Position numbers and translations under genes: made by a program
DNA from: Lepidostoma basale
Taxonomy: Eukaryota > Arthropoda > Insecta > Trichoptera > Lepidostomatidae
NCBI GenBank assembly: GCA_022606425.2
Contig: JAHDVF020000880.1
Location: 1,364,001 to 1,428,000 of the forward strand
DNA: 64,000 nucleotides
Direction: 5' to 3'
Shown: positions 21,665 through 31,499 of the stretch, piece by piece
Layout: each line of letters opens with the position of its first letter
Numbering within the stretch: position 1 is the first letter of the stretch
Notes under the pieces: generated by a model
What the model saw: the letters and a program-made list of their open reading frames with translations, nothing else
What the model was told of the DNA's origin: nothing
Database searches by the model: none

Positions 21665-22475
21665 TACACAATGAAGAACCAGCAACTAGCACACGTATTA
21701 ACGATGAAAGATCTCGGGATCATCTATGAGAGTAGGCTGACTTTTCGTGTACATATTGAGAGGATTTGTGGCACTGCACTGAGGATTTTGGGCGTCATCG
21801 TGAGGACCGAAAGAGTTTTTAGGCATCCTGATGTGCTCAGAGTCCTAGACAATGCATTGATTCGGAGCAGACTCGAAAGTGGTTCTGTGATACGGTGTCC
21901 TCACGAGGCGAGATATTCCGTTACGCTGGAGAGGGTTCAGAAAAAAAATCTGAGGTATCTCTACATGGGGGATTACGGTAGCTATCCGTGGCTTCTATCC
22001 CACGGCATTTCTTTTGGGAATGCTTGGGGCCAACTCTCTGCAGCTTCGAAGAGATGGGCATATTATAACCCATTTCTTTAGATTACTCAGGGGATATTTC
22101 GTTAACTCAGCCGTGCTGGAGGGTGTTCGGCTTTATGTCCCTGATAGATATCACCGACAGCGGCCTACCTTTACCTACCGGCCGCCAGAACCAACCTGCC
22201 TCTGGTGACACCGGTGGGAAGAGCAATTAATCTGCTGAACGCGATCTCCTCGGAGATCGACGTCTTTCATGTTAGTGAAAGTACGTTCAGAAGGCAAATA
22301 CTCTTAATTCTGGAGAGTATCCTGTCTTCCTTATGTCGAACCATCTCTCATGCGTTTCTGATAGTATACTATACATAATATATTATATTATTTTACCTGT
22401 TCTCAATAGATGCCGTAAAAAATGTAGTAATGTATATTAATGAAATAAACTGAGTTGATTTGATTTGATTGGCCT
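21665..22475 (+). pseudogene. LINE-C 3' part (RT C-terminal domain, TTGAT tail)
   Basis: Two overlapping frames encode VLTMKDLGIIYESRLTFRVH, IERICGTALRILGVIVR, ALIRSRLESGSVIRCPHEAR and LERVQKKNLRYLYMGDYGSY, then LLRGYFVNSAVLEGV and RYHRQRPTFTYRPPEPTCLW. The K-D-L-G-V/I-x-x-D/E-x-x-L-x-F and L-E-x-x-S-x-V-W-x-P pattern is the C-terminal region of Jockey/CR1-like LINEs. It ends in GAGTTGATTTGATTTGATTG, a short repeat tail. A frameshift at about 22020-22080 disables it. Related 3' ends lie at 45960-46195 and 56400-56710. Confidence 0.72.
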
Positions 22476-22708
22476 TGAATTTTGGCATATATTATATATT
22501 GCAATACTTTATCTGCTCCAAATAATGACAGGTAAAACTCTAACATTAACATCAACAACTGTACAGAGTTTCATTTCAATCGGATGAACGAACACACAGA
22601 CATTACTTTTTTTTAAATATAAGATATAACTTTTAGCTAGTAATTTTATCTCGTGAAAATTCTTAATATGAAGTAACTCTTATAAATGCTGACTTAAAAT
22701 GTTTTTAG

Positions 22709-22899
22709 TGACAGTGCGCCTACCGTCCGTCAAGCTAACGCCGCCGAAGTGGTTTCACTTAACAAACCAGGACTTGGAGGTTCCATGGAAATCAGGGGTT
22801 TGGTGGAGAAAGGAAGATACGAGTTCTGGTTATCCGCTAGCACAGGTGCCGGTGAAGGTAGTGCTACTTCTCCAGTGGTCGAAGCTGCCGTGAGTAAAG
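22709..22899 (+). CDS. Dscam: Dscam exon: FN3-4, C-terminal half
   Basis: 191 bp, acceptor ATGTTTTTAG, donor GTAAAA. Completes Ser AG|T and encodes VEKGRYEFWLSASTGAGEG, the very typical Dscam FN3-4 Y-E-F-W-x-x-A-S-T-x-x-G-E-G motif, then SATSPVVEAAV. The 2.2 kb intron before it is filled by two LINE-A fragments and a LINE-C fragment. Confidence 0.9.
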
Positions 22900-22969
22900 G
22901 TAAAAAATATTTCAATATATGAAATTGTCCTTCATACATTCCCAACTTATTTTTTTATTTATTTTACAG

Positions 22970-23145
22970 ACATTTAAATAAAACGATGTTTTTAAGAACT
23001 AAATTTGTATATTTATTTCGACAGTGATAGTTTAATCAGGCTTGCTGACATCAACTGATAGGAACAGTCTGATGAAACCAATCGCTGTCGAAATAAAGAC
23101 AACAGTGGAAGTAGTTCTTAAAAAACATTGTTTTGATAATTTATT
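22970..23145. repeat. Palindromic MITE-E
   Basis: Left arm ATAAAACGATGTTTTTAAGA, right arm AGTTCTTAAAAAACATTGTT; inner arms TTTATTTCGACAG and GTCGAAATAAAGACA. Further copies or arms are at 24608-24700, 26140-26200, 37600-37650 and 51140-51200. Confidence 0.7.
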
Positions 23146-23559
23146 ATTTGAAATGAACCTTCATCAAGAGTTTCAGAAAGATCATTAGATTATATTTTAC
23201 AGACATATCTCGGTTATGACGTAACCTTTTTCGATGTACAAATTTTAACAATTAAATGAAACAGAATCCTCACTTATACATATATTAACAAAGGGTGAAG
23301 TTATGTCTATGGGTGGGGGTAAATAATGTTTTATTATAAATAGGATTGAGGGGGGAAGAGGTCGAAAACATTTGTATATTTCCGTTATTTTTAATGGATT
23401 TTTTAAGGTCATAACCGAAATCTGTGTGTAAAAAGACAAATGAAGTGTTGGGAAAATACGAATTGCAATTTTATTAATTCAATTGTAAATCCACAACACA
23501 AAGTGAAGGCCAATATATGTAAGAAGGATTTCATAAATATTTTTATCACAATTTAGCAG

Positions 23560-23736
23560 GTGCACGAATAGCATCATTTGGAGGTCTAGTAAGGAGTGGA
23601 TCTGGTAGACCCCTGACTCTCGGCTGCCTGGCCGCAGGGAATCCAACGCCACGCACCAGCTGGTCTCACTCCAAGAAGACAATCAGCCATGGGCATCAAT
23701 ATAGAGTTACCACTGAAGGCAACTTACTTATTACAA
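23560..23736 (+). CDS. Dscam: Dscam exon: Ig10, N-terminal two thirds
   Basis: 177 bp, acceptor TTTAGCAG, donor GTGAGT; phase 1 both ends. ARIASFGG leads into RPLTLGCLAAGNPTPRTSW, giving the first Ig Cys and the core Trp, then TTEGNLLIT. This single Ig domain sits between FN3-4 and FN3-5, the placement that defines Dscam rather than other Ig/FN3 receptors. Confidence 0.9.
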
Positions 23737-24376
23737 GTGAGTAACCCGACCGTATATATTTTTTTTATTTCTCATTATATTCCCCCTTTTCTCCTGATAT
23801 CCTAAAGATCCACTTAAATAGTATAATCAATAAAATTTACTATGTAATGACGACTGCGGAGACGTGACCAAAATATATTTTACGTCCTTTAATCAGTAGA
23901 TTAATGTACTCCGACTAACATTATTTTCTTACAACTGTTTCAATCACATTTAATATTGATAAAAACGTGTCTTCTATAAGTTGTATTATATTATATTGTT
24001 TCGGCTTGCTAAGATATTATCAAATGTTAGGAGCAGTTCTGTCAAAGTTTCTATAAGATATATTAAATTTTAATGAGTATTTCACCTTGATGGTTTAAGT
24101 TGATACTTGTGAATACAACTACGCAACAAATTAATAATTTGCACTTGACATAATAGATAAAAGAAACTGTTATCTATTCAACAATAAAGACAGAAGTCCT
24201 GCCTTAACTAGGACTCTTGTATTGGACTCGTTCTCGGTGCACACGTCTGCAAACACGTTCTCTTATCTTGGTTCTACAATGCGTAATGCACAATTCTTTT
24301 GTTATCATAATAAAAATTACTAGAAATCTGATTTTTTATCAATATAATAAACAATAATGAAAAAATTATAAAATGT
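23737..24376. other. Intron with a MITE-A arm
   Basis: About 23985-24075 (TTGTTTCGGCTTGCTAAGAT, TATTATCAAATGTTAGGAGC) is a MITE-A-like arm. The rest shows nothing recognisable. Confidence 0.4.
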
Positions 24377-24609
24377 CGACCTTCGAGGTAGAGTGGTAAG
24401 ACTTCCATACCGAAGGTCTCAGGTTCGATTCCCGGCGATGGCAGTGTAATTGTCTCACTGCCTTTGGTCTGGTAAAGAATTCACGTGACAATAAAATGAC
24501 GATAGATTGGCTACTTATCACATGTCAAGAGAATCAATATAATAGCTAAAAAATAAATTGTATATAGTAATTGGGTTCAAACGACCTGTTGTATACAAGG
24601 AAAAAAAAA
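24377..24609 (+). repeat. tRNA-derived SINE family 1
   Basis: tRNA-like head with A-box region GGTAGAGTGGTAAGAC and B-box GGTTCGATTCC, closed by CCGGCGATGGCAG. The body shares CTTTGGTCTGGT, GAATTCACGTGACAATAAAA, CACATGTCA and GGGTTCAAACGACCTGTTGT with 48462-48700 and 53391-53575. It ends in poly(A). Transcription by Pol III is inferred from the boxes. It is not a functional tRNA: the cloverleaf is incomplete. Confidence 0.82.
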
Positions 24610-24700
24610 CGATGTTTTTTAAGAACTGCTTCCATTTTTTCCTTTTAATTTGGACAGCGATCGGTATCGTCAGACTTCCTGGCATCGACAGATTGAAAAT
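24608..24700. repeat. MITE-E arm
   Basis: ACGATGTTTTTTAAGAACTG, GGACAGCGATCGGTATCGTC and TTCCTGGCATCGACAG match the left arm and centre of 22970-23145. It directly follows the SINE poly(A). Confidence 0.6.
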
Positions 24701-24749
24701 ATCAGTTTAATTAAGTATTATTTTAAATGATCTTCTATCAAGATTTTTT

Positions 24750-24925
24750 TTTAAAAGACCAAAGATTTAAATCAATGATATTAGAATTTATTTTACAATC
24801 TTCAATGTGAGCAGAAAATAGCTATTATTATGGAGAAGGAATCTGGTCATGTCCAGGCTCGAACCCAATTCCCCTTGATCAGAAGCCAAGCATTCTATCC
24901 CCTAGACCACCACCCGATTATTTCA
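24750..24925 (-). repeat. tRNA-derived SINE family 2
   Basis: Minus-strand head TGGTCTAGGGGATAGAATGC, TTGGCTTCTGATC and a B-box-like GGTTCGAGCC. The body (plus strand TTTACAATCTTCAATGTGAG, AGAAAATAGCT-ATTATT-TGGA) and the 3' part TTAAATC-TTGG-TTTTT recur at 39625-39802, 47550-47728 and 52880-53060. Confidence 0.75.
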
Positions 24926-25029
24926 GTAAAATCATTTGATTATCATTAATGTTTATCTACATACATTAAATTGATAAAGCTTTTTATTAACTTTATTATT
25001 TATTTTTGTGTTATTTATTCTCTTAATAG

Positions 25030-25221
25030 GTGTTGATCACTCAGTAAGCGGAAACTACACTTGCACAGCTAAGAATCTATTTGGTTCTGATGAGATAACG
25101 TACACTGTCATCTGTCTGCTGCCTCCTGGACCACCATCACTTCAGCTTCTCTATACTACTGTCTCCAGCGCGCAGCTTCAATGGAATCCCAGCATTTCTG
25201 ATGGAGGGTCCCCAATATTAG
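25030..25221 (+). CDS. Dscam: Dscam exon: end of Ig10 and start of FN3-5
   Basis: 192 bp, acceptor TCTTAATAG, donor GTAAAG; phase 1 both ends. First 25 codons finish Ig10 with HSVSGNYTCTAKNLFGSDEI (second Ig Cys). They are followed by LLPPGPPSLQL and SAQLQWNPSISDGGSPILG, i.e. strands A-B and the D-G-G-x-P-I turn of FN3-5. One exon spanning the Ig-FN3 border is consistent with Dscam gene structure. Confidence 0.9.
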
Positions 25222-25499
25222 GTAAAGATTAGTTAATTTATGACAACTTTAATAGATAAGCTATTATACCGAACTCACGTTAAAAAATATTTGATAAAAT
25301 TTAAAAAAAATCAAATAAAAATAATAACGAATATTTAGTTTAAAAATTTTTGGTTTTATAATTATGACTGTGTCACAACAATGAAAAATATGCGTATGTT
25401 ACCTTCAATCTGATAATTTGAAATAAGTTAATTTTTCAATGTAATCCAGTAATTCAAAAACGACATTTGTTTCAAAAACCATAATATATAACTTTGTTT
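25222..25499. other. Intron, no feature seen
   Basis: AT-rich sequence only. Confidence 0.4.
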
Positions 25500-25645
25500 T
25501 AAACTAACTAACTAACCATCACGACGTTTCCCCGAAGGAGTAGGCAAAATGAAGAGACTGCCGAGCTTCCTCAACAACCATACATCGTGTCATGCACGCG
25601 CGTCGATTTCTCTGACTCCTCACGTGGCCGACACTTATTTTATAT
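25500..25645 (-). pseudogene. LINE-A 3' end
   Basis: Plus strand AACTAACTAACTAACCATCA, then CGACGTTTCCCCGAAGGAGT and TCGTGTCATGCACGCGCGTC; the (AACT)n run is the 3' tail on the minus strand. About 140 bp retained, ending at CACGTGGCCGACA. Confidence 0.7.
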
Positions 25646-25765
25646 AGGAGTTTATTATGGAATTCGCTAAAGGAATTAAGTTTTAAGCCGATTCATTTTG
25701 TTATTTGAAATTTCGTGGTAGAAATTTATTGCAAATAATGAAAATATTTTTTTGTAAAAAAATCT

Positions 25766-25920
25766 TTTTAAAATGTATATTGAGTTCAAATCCACTGATG
25801 TTTGTGCCTTCGACCGGTTTCGGCAACTCACTGCCATCCCAGAAGATCTCAACGAGCCGCCGAAACCGGTCAAAGATACAAACATTAGTGGATTTTAACT
25901 AAATATACATTTTTAAAAGA
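25766..25920. repeat. Palindromic MITE-F
   Basis: Inverted arms TTTTTAAAATGTATATTGAG / TAAATATACATTTTTAAAAG, with inner arms CTTCGACCGGTTTCGGC / GCCGAAACCGGTCAAAG. A second copy is at 50852-51026. No coding capacity. Confidence 0.78.
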
Positions 25921-26139
25921 TTATTTACTAATAATTTTATTATTTAATAAAAAAAATAAAGTTTTGTTAAATTTTTTTTTTGTTTATAATAAAAAAATAC
26001 GGAAGTGTTTTATTAACTAAAAAAGTTTTTTTTATCATTAAGATAATCAAATAATTTTACTGAAATCTCTTGATGGAAGTAAATTTTAAATAATAAATTA
26101 ATGGGTATAAGCTAATCTAAAAACTAAATAATAATTAAA

Positions 26140-26275
26140 TACAGCCAGTCGTAACCAGTCGCTGTCTAAATAAAGACAAATGGATGTAGTTCTTAAAAAC
26201 TATAACTAACTAACTAACTAACCATCACGTCGTCTCCCCGAAAGGGTAGGCAGAAAAAATAAACTGTCAAATTTT
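26140..26275 (-). repeat. MITE-E arm abutting a LINE-A 3' end
   Basis: 26140-26200 (AGTCGCTGTCTAAATAAAGA, GTAGTTCTTAAAAACT) is a MITE-E right arm. Directly after it, 26203-26270 is a minus-strand LINE-A 3' end (AACTAACTAACTAACCATCA, CGTCTCCCCGAAAGGGTAGG). Confidence 0.65.
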
Positions 26276-26529
26276 AACCGATGCGGCATTCCATCCATCT
26301 CTTTTCGCCCCGCGGGAGACGCGGTGTGATGGGTTGCGAACCTCATCGCCACCAAAAGGCATCTCCCACAACTATTCTTTCATTAAATTATTAGTTTTGT
26401 GTCAGCTAAACATGAAGCGTTTTAATTCAGTATTATGTTCTCCATATTTCCAAAAAACGAACGTAACGCAAATTGGAATACCTTTGTAAAGTGTTCACTT
26501 AATTCTGACAAGTCTTTTCGACATTCCAG

Positions 26530-26715
26530 GGTACACCTTAAGCTACAAAAGGGCGGAGGAGAGCATGCAGATTATGGAGCTCTCTCCCGAAGTCACTTCA
26601 TATAAAATTGAAGGTCTGAAGTGCGGGTCAAGATATGCTTTTCAAATTGCCTCTTACAATCGGGTCGGCAAGGGGGAGTTCAGCCCGCCGCTCCACACGA
26701 ACACCAAGGGGGAAG
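26530..26715 (+). CDS. Dscam: Dscam exon: FN3-5, C-terminal part
   Basis: 186 bp, acceptor ACATTCCAG, donor GTGGGT; phase 1 both ends. Encodes GYTLSYKRAEE (strand C), then IEGLKCGSRYAFQIASYNRV and GKGEFSPPLHTNTKGE. The L-x-C-G-S-x-Y motif is typical of Dscam FN3-5. The exon is GC-richer than the flanking intron. Confidence 0.9.
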
Positions 26716-27574
26716 GTGGGTTATTATAGATTGTATTTTTAACCAATATTGCATTGAAGTGTTTGATCGGGGAAATTTTTTAGCATTTCTGTTCATTTTA
26801 CCTGAAAATAGGGCTGTCACTTATATTATACGAGTATATGAACAGAATTACACTTATATTTCAGATATTGAATATTCGTTGACGCTTAAAAAATAACAAT
26901 GAACCTATCACGTTTATTAACCCTTAATATTGCATTGAGGTTTTTGAACGGGGAAATTTTTTAGCAAAAAATTAATTTAAAAAAAAAATACGTTTTCAAA
27001 ATTCGTGAACACACACGATTTTTTAAAGTTATATGATTTCTAGAAATTGACATGTTTCATATTCTTCGATTATCAAATATAATTTATTTATATATATGAA
27101 GAAACTTGTCACTTTCGTATTATTTAAAAAATATACACTATCATAATATAAATAGTCAAAAAACCGTTTGTCATCAAGTGAGAGAGAATTTCGAATACAA
27201 TAGAGCGCAAGAGGAATACTTCGATTCTCTCCGAAAGCAATTCGAAAAAAATCGAATGCACACGATGCGCATCCCCGTTAACGTTTCTGGATTATTTTGT
27301 TCTGATTATTGTTGTTTGACAGTAGTGTAGAAAACAAAAGAAGAACAATTTTGCATTTTAAATTGTGAAATTTGTAACGTATATGAATCTATTAAAAGTT
27401 AAAAATTATCACTGATGTACAGTAAAACAAGTTTTGAAAAGGTAGAAAATCTTAACTTCTGTGAATATTTTACGGCTTCAACTAGTTATTGTATATTTCT
27501 CTTATTACTTTATGTAACATATGCATTAAATATTTTGGTGAATGTATACTTATATAATACTTGTATACGAAATC
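26716..27574. other. Intron; direct repeat, MITE-A arm, one coding-like ORF
   Basis: A direct duplication lies at 26746-26785 and 26926-26965 (ATTGCATTGA-GTTTTTGA-CGGGGAAATTTTTTAGC). 27037-27100 is MITE-A-like. A frame from 27169 to 27327 encodes VRENFEYNRAQEEYFDSLRK, QFEKNRMHTMRIPVNVSG, with charged residues untypical of AT-rich noise, but I recognise no family and see no clear splice pair. Confidence 0.4.
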
Positions 27575-27645
27575 CTGGTGATTTGATAATCCATATTCAG
27601 TTTCCGGTTTGCGTCTTCGTCTCTATTGAGATACAATTAAATAAA
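27575..27645. repeat. Repeat G fragment
   Basis: Contains TTTGCGTCTTCGTCTCTATT and GAGATACAATTAA, the 3' part of repeat G, ending just before the acceptor of the FN3-6 exon. Confidence 0.5.
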
Positions 27646-27689
27646 TTATACATTAAACATATATATTCTAAAAATATTAAATTTTATAG

Positions 27690-27998
27690 CCCCAAAGTTT
27701 ACAAAAGACTGGTCATCTCTAACTTGGAGCAACGCAACAACCATCATCATAGACATCCAGCGTGCCCTGAGTGGCAACGAGGGGTCTCTCTGTCCCCTTC
27801 TAACCCTCGGTGCCGAGTGGAGGAGGGATGAGACGGAGGGCCGCGTGACGTGGAACGCCGTCAGCATCCAGAACAAGGGCTCTCTTGTAATTGCGCCCCT
27901 GATGCCGGCTAATTGGTACCAGATTAGGATAGCGGCGGAGAACCACGCGGGGAAGGGGGAAGCTTTTTTAAGAGCTGCCACAACGACTGTTTCCGGGG
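27690..27998 (+). CDS. Dscam: Dscam exon: FN3-6 (whole domain)
   Basis: 309 bp, the longest exon here, acceptor ATTTTATAG; donor GTTGGT at 27999 is weak but keeps phase 1. Encodes APKFTKDWSSLTW, an IIIDIQRALSGNEG strand B, LTLGAEWRRDE, then PLMPANWYQIRIAAENHAGK, ending VSGG. The W-Y-x-x-R-I-x-A-x-N-x-A-G motif is the FN3-6 consensus. GC content rises sharply within the exon. Confidence 0.87.
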
Positions 27999-28159
27999 GT
28001 TGGTATTAATAATTTAATTATCTGATTTTGTTAAGAATATTATTAAAATAAAAATACGCAGAACACACAGAACTTAGAAAACTTTACAGTACACTCTTTA
28101 TGAATCGGATTAAATTATAATATACAGTGGAACCTCGATATAACGAATCACAAGGGATT

Positions 28160-28640
28160 TTGAACTAACTATCAACCGCGCCGTTACCCCCTGAGGGGTA
28201 GGCCGATAGGATAGATCGCCAAACTGTTCTTTCCTGATAACTCCCTTCTACATTCACACAACGTGACATGCACTCGATTGTCCCTACTTAGAACATTTTC
28301 ACATTTCAGTGATTGATTAATTTGGTCATGTCATGTCTACCTTGGTCTTCCTAGAATTATTTTTCCATTCGGACTACTTGTATATATATTTTTAAACATT
28401 TTTCCTTCATCCATTCGTTCCATACATTTCAAATGTCCAAGCCATCCTAGTGACCCTTTTTTAATTATATTTATCTCGTATTCATTCGCCTTACATTCAT
28501 TTCTTACTTCATCATTGAAATTCTATCATGTATTGTTTTTCTGCACATTCTTCTTGGTGACCTCATTTCTATGGCATTATTCCTACTTTTTCCTTCTTCT
28601 GGCAATTCCAAGCTTCACTTCCATACATTCATACTTTCAC
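28160..28640 (-). pseudogene. LINE-A 3' part, diverged
   Basis: Plus-strand CTAACTATCAACCGCGCCGT, CCCCTGAGGGGTAGG, then CATGTCATGTCTACCTTGGT and CATTTCAAATGTCCAAGCCA correspond to the reverse complement of the LINE-A C-terminal coding region and 3' end. Strongly decayed. Confidence 0.6.
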
Positions 28641-28739
28641 TGCCATCACTGGGTTTTGAAAAAAAAACGGTACAGTGGATTCTCGGTGGTTAAAATATCA
28701 ATATAACGAAATCCTCGATGTAGGTTAACTTTATGATAT

Positions 28740-29175
28740 TTTTATTGAAATCCCCTTGGACTCTGAAAGTAAATGTAATGAACCGGTTGGAAGCGTTCGA
28801 GATGTGGATGTACCGCAGAATGCTCCGTATACCTTGGACCGATAGGGTCAGTGATGCAGACGTACCACAGAGAGCCAGAGCCAATAGAGAGCTGTTGTCG
28901 AGTGTGAAAATTAGAAAGGTCTCATTTTTGGGTCATGTGCTAAGGGGGAGAAAAATACCACCTCCTTCGACTGATATTAATGGGTAAAGTGGAGGGACGT
29001 CGGGGAGTTGGTAGAAGGCAGCTGTCCTGGCTGCTGAACATCAAAGAGTGGACAGAAATAACAAGAGTTCAGAACCTGTTCTAAGTGGCGTAGGATAGAG
29101 ATGCCTTTGCTGCAGTGATCGCCAACGTTGGGGGGACCTGACACGGCACCGAAAGAAGAAGAAGAAGAGAGATTA
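28740..29175 (+). pseudogene. LINE-B 3' part with GAA tail
   Basis: Encodes MNRLEAFEMWMYRRMLRIPW, TDRVSDADVPQRA, ELLSSVKIRKVSFLGHVLRG; the following frame reads GRRGVGRRQLSWLLNIKEW. Then comes CTGCAGTGATCGCCAACGTT, GGACCTGACACGGCACCG and AAAGAAGAAGAAGAAGAG. Inactivated by a stop and a shift at about 28985. Confidence 0.75.
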
Positions 29176-29204
29176 TCGTTATTGGGATAATCGTTAAAAG
29201 AGAG

Positions 29205-29280
29205 ACTACTATAATAGCTAAAAACAAATTGTATACAGGAATTAGCTTCAAATGACCTGCTGTCAAATGTATAAAAAAAA
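29205..29280 (+). repeat. SINE family 1, 3' part
   Basis: TATAATAGCTAAAAACAAAT, TGTATACAGGAATT and CAAATGACCTGCTGT followed by poly(A) match the tail of the SINE at 24377. The tRNA-like head is missing. Confidence 0.55.
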
Positions 29281-29430
29281 TCTCAAATATTGAAAACAAA
29301 TGTTCCCTTTCCAAATGTTCAAATCCCCAATTGAAATGTTTTTTTTATTAAAATTTCTGCGTTTTCTAGCTTGTAAACTTTTGTCGTATTTTCCAATGAT
29401 TATTCAAAACATTCTTGTTTTTATTTTCAG

Positions 29431-29587
29431 CTCTTTTATCATCAGCAGCTAATAATCCATATCCTCACAGTCCAAACGATCTAGACGGTTCACACGATAA
29501 CATCTTCAACCTCATCTCAATAACCCTCGCGTCCTTGGCGGCTATATCGACCCTCTCGGTTCTCTACCTATTGGTAGCAAAAAGAAA
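29431..29587 (+). CDS. Dscam: Dscam exon: juxtamembrane and transmembrane segment
   Basis: 157 bp, acceptor TTTATTTTCAG, donor GTGAGT. Encodes a polar spacer (ANNPYPHSPNDLDGSHDN), then a hydrophobic run of about 23 residues, IFNLISITLASLAAISTLSV and LYLLVA, closed by basic KRK, a stop-transfer signal. Only one such exon is visible, whereas Dscam1 has two alternative transmembrane exons. Exits in phase 2. Confidence 0.88.
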
Positions 29588-29796
29588 GTGAGTTACCCTT
29601 TACTGTAATTAGTATTCAAAACTGATACTGAAACAAATTTGAGGCAAGGCAGTGTAATTTAGATGTATTAAGTAAGGAATTCAACGTTGAATAGATTAGA
29701 TGTACTTGTTTTGCTTATCTTCTTTGGCATTTTATTTTCATATAATTTAAAAACAAAAATCATTTGAGATAATGCTTATCAGAAAAACAACAACAA

Positions 29797-29845
29797 CGAA
29801 CCATCACACCGTTTCCATTTAAAGGTAGGCAGAGTAAGGAGTTTA
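29797..29845 (-). repeat. LINE-A extreme 3' end
   Basis: AACAACAACAACGAACCATC, ACACCGTTTCCATTTAAAGG and TAGGCAGAG: only the terminal ~50 bp, with an (AAC)n rather than (AACT)n tail. Confidence 0.5.
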
Positions 29846-29994
29846 ACATGATTATTAAGAAATAATAAATACTTTACAAATTATTTTGATATTCGTTATA
29901 AATCGTTTTTTCCTTAAAGTTTAAATATTTATTATGGAGTTTTAATTAATTATTAAATGAAATAATCCATATTAATAAATATTATTCTGATACA

Positions 29995-31090
29995 GGCGAA
30001 TTACAAGTATTGGTGTCGAGAATGTATGTGTTATGCAAGGCAAACAATTTAACCTTTCCCTTACGGTGCTAAAATAAAAACGTGCGTTCCGGTGTAGGGT
30101 AGTCAGTACGCGTTAAAAAATTAGCGATTTTAAATCGGAAAAATAGGAACATTCATAGCTAATCCCCTTATATAATTATAATTGAAGTCAAAAATTATAA
30201 TAATTGAGATTTAATTGCTAAAAACATTAAAAAAACATCTGGCAACGCTCATGGAACGGGCATAGGTCTGCTCTGGTTGCAAGCCCGAAAGCAATTGCCG
30301 GCGCGGTGGGACGGCGAGAGTGAGAATATTGAGCTAGAACATATGCAAGAGTGAGATGCGAATATAGTTAAACGCACTCAAATCGCTATTTATAGCGAAT
30401 TTGTTTTCGATTTTCACAAAATACCTCCGATGTACCCGATAAATTCTGATTATTATTAATATTATTTTTTAAATCAATGCGTAAATATATTATGGAGGAA
30501 TACCTAAAATCTTAACCTTGTATTCATTATATTTATACAGATATTGATGGTTTTTAGAAGCAACATGTAGAAGATACCCATCATAGGGAAGGGAGGGTTA
30601 ATGACGAATGTCGGAATGTCAAAGGCGATGATTTTTGAATGGGAAGAGAAAATGACAGTTTGTAACATAAGTGGAAATGAAAAGAATATTGAGCAGGTGT
30701 CTGAATTTGTTTATTTAGCTTGTCTGTTCACAGCGGGTAGTCGAACTGACAGTGACGTCGAAAGGGTTGGTGCGAGCAACAAAGTGAAACGAGTCTTAAA
30801 AACTCTTATTGGAAACAAAAACATATCAATGCGTTGGTTTGGTCACTTGTAAAGCGTGAATAAATAATTAATGATTAAGAAAGTATACGTTAACGATGTG
30901 AATAGAATACGTAGTCGAGGAAGACCGAGGAAAACATGGCATCACCAAATCAATCAAATTTTAAAAAATCGTAAGAATATGAGTCGCTGTATGAATGTAA
31001 AGGAAACTAAAGAGGTGTGTCATAATAAAGTAGTGTAGTGGTTTAATTTATCTGCCTGGAGAAACAGCGTGATGGTTTTTTGTTGTTGTT
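29995..31090 (+). pseudogene. LINE-A, interrupted by a TTAA element
   Basis: 29995-30052 encodes ELQVLVSRMYVLCKANNL, the segment after RT motif C. The same frame resumes at 30598 as MTNVGMSKAMIFEWEEK, then NEKNIEQVSEFVYLACLFTA, GSRTDSDVERVGASNKVKR and, after frame breaks, MRWFGHL, RGRPRKTWHHQINQILKN and MSRCMNVKETKEVCH. 3' end: GGAGAAACAGCGTGATGG and a T-rich GTTGTTGTT tail. Compare ELQVLVN-IYEVCMQNDLMM at 16090-16235 on the minus strand. Confidence 0.78.
30049..30601. mobile_element. TTAA-flanked non-autonomous element inside LINE-A
   Basis: 545 bp (30053-30597) bounded by TTAA at 30049-30052 and 30598-30601, with loosely inverted ends (CCTTTCCCTTACGG left; right end reversed CCCTCCCTTCCCTATG). 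Removing it with one TTAA restores the LINE-A reading frame exactly. TTAA duplication and exact insertion are hallmarks of piggyBac-type transposition, so a piggyBac-like MITE is inferred. Interior includes a GC-rich GCCGGCGCGGTGGGACGG stretch and no transposase ORF. Confidence 0.75.
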
Positions 31091-31270
31091 AGAAATTGGA
31101 TCGCTTTTCGTAATGTAAGTTATATTCATATTCCTTTGAAAAAAATTAACCGAAAAGTAGTTGTAAAATATTGGTATGTACTATATCTAGGTAATAACCG
31201 TTTTTTTAAATAACTTTTTAGGGTTCGTCATATTCGAAACTCATTTTTGTAATTGAATATTCAATTTCAG

Positions 31271-31449
31271 CGTGATATGCAACTGCAGTGACCAATCAGT
31301 GTACGGCGCTGAGAGACAACGCAGTCAATCACAAGCTAGCGATGAGAAGACTATATGTGCTGAGCAGCAGAACACCAGAAATTGTCAGCATGATTATTCC
31401 ACTTCTCCCATCAAGGGACCTCCGGAGAAAATGAGAAGAGATACGGAAG
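31271..31449 (+). CDS. Dscam: Dscam exon: cytoplasmic tail, segment 1
   Basis: 179 bp, acceptor TTCAATTTCAG, donor GTAACA. Completes Asn AA|C and encodes VICNCSDQSVYGAERQRSQS, then AEQQNTRNCQHD and SPIKGPPEKMRRDTE. Hydrophilic, with Cys and Ser/Gln-rich stretches and a PP motif. Assignment rests on the frame joining the transmembrane exon to the ISPYATF exon; I see no named domain. Confidence 0.82.
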
Positions 31450-31499
31450 GTAACAAGAACTTAGATTATATCTATAATTTCGGTATCACCTTTTTTCGT

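Noticed and set aside
24377..24450. tRNA-like sequences (also at 48462, 53391, 47690) as tRNA genes
   Set aside because: They have A/B-box words but no complete cloverleaf or plausible anticodon arm, and each is followed by the same SINE body and tail; they are SINE heads.
27415..27831. 138-codon ORF overlapping the FN3-6 exon
   Set aside because: Different frame from the conserved FN3-6 reading; the first part is AT-rich intron and repeat G.
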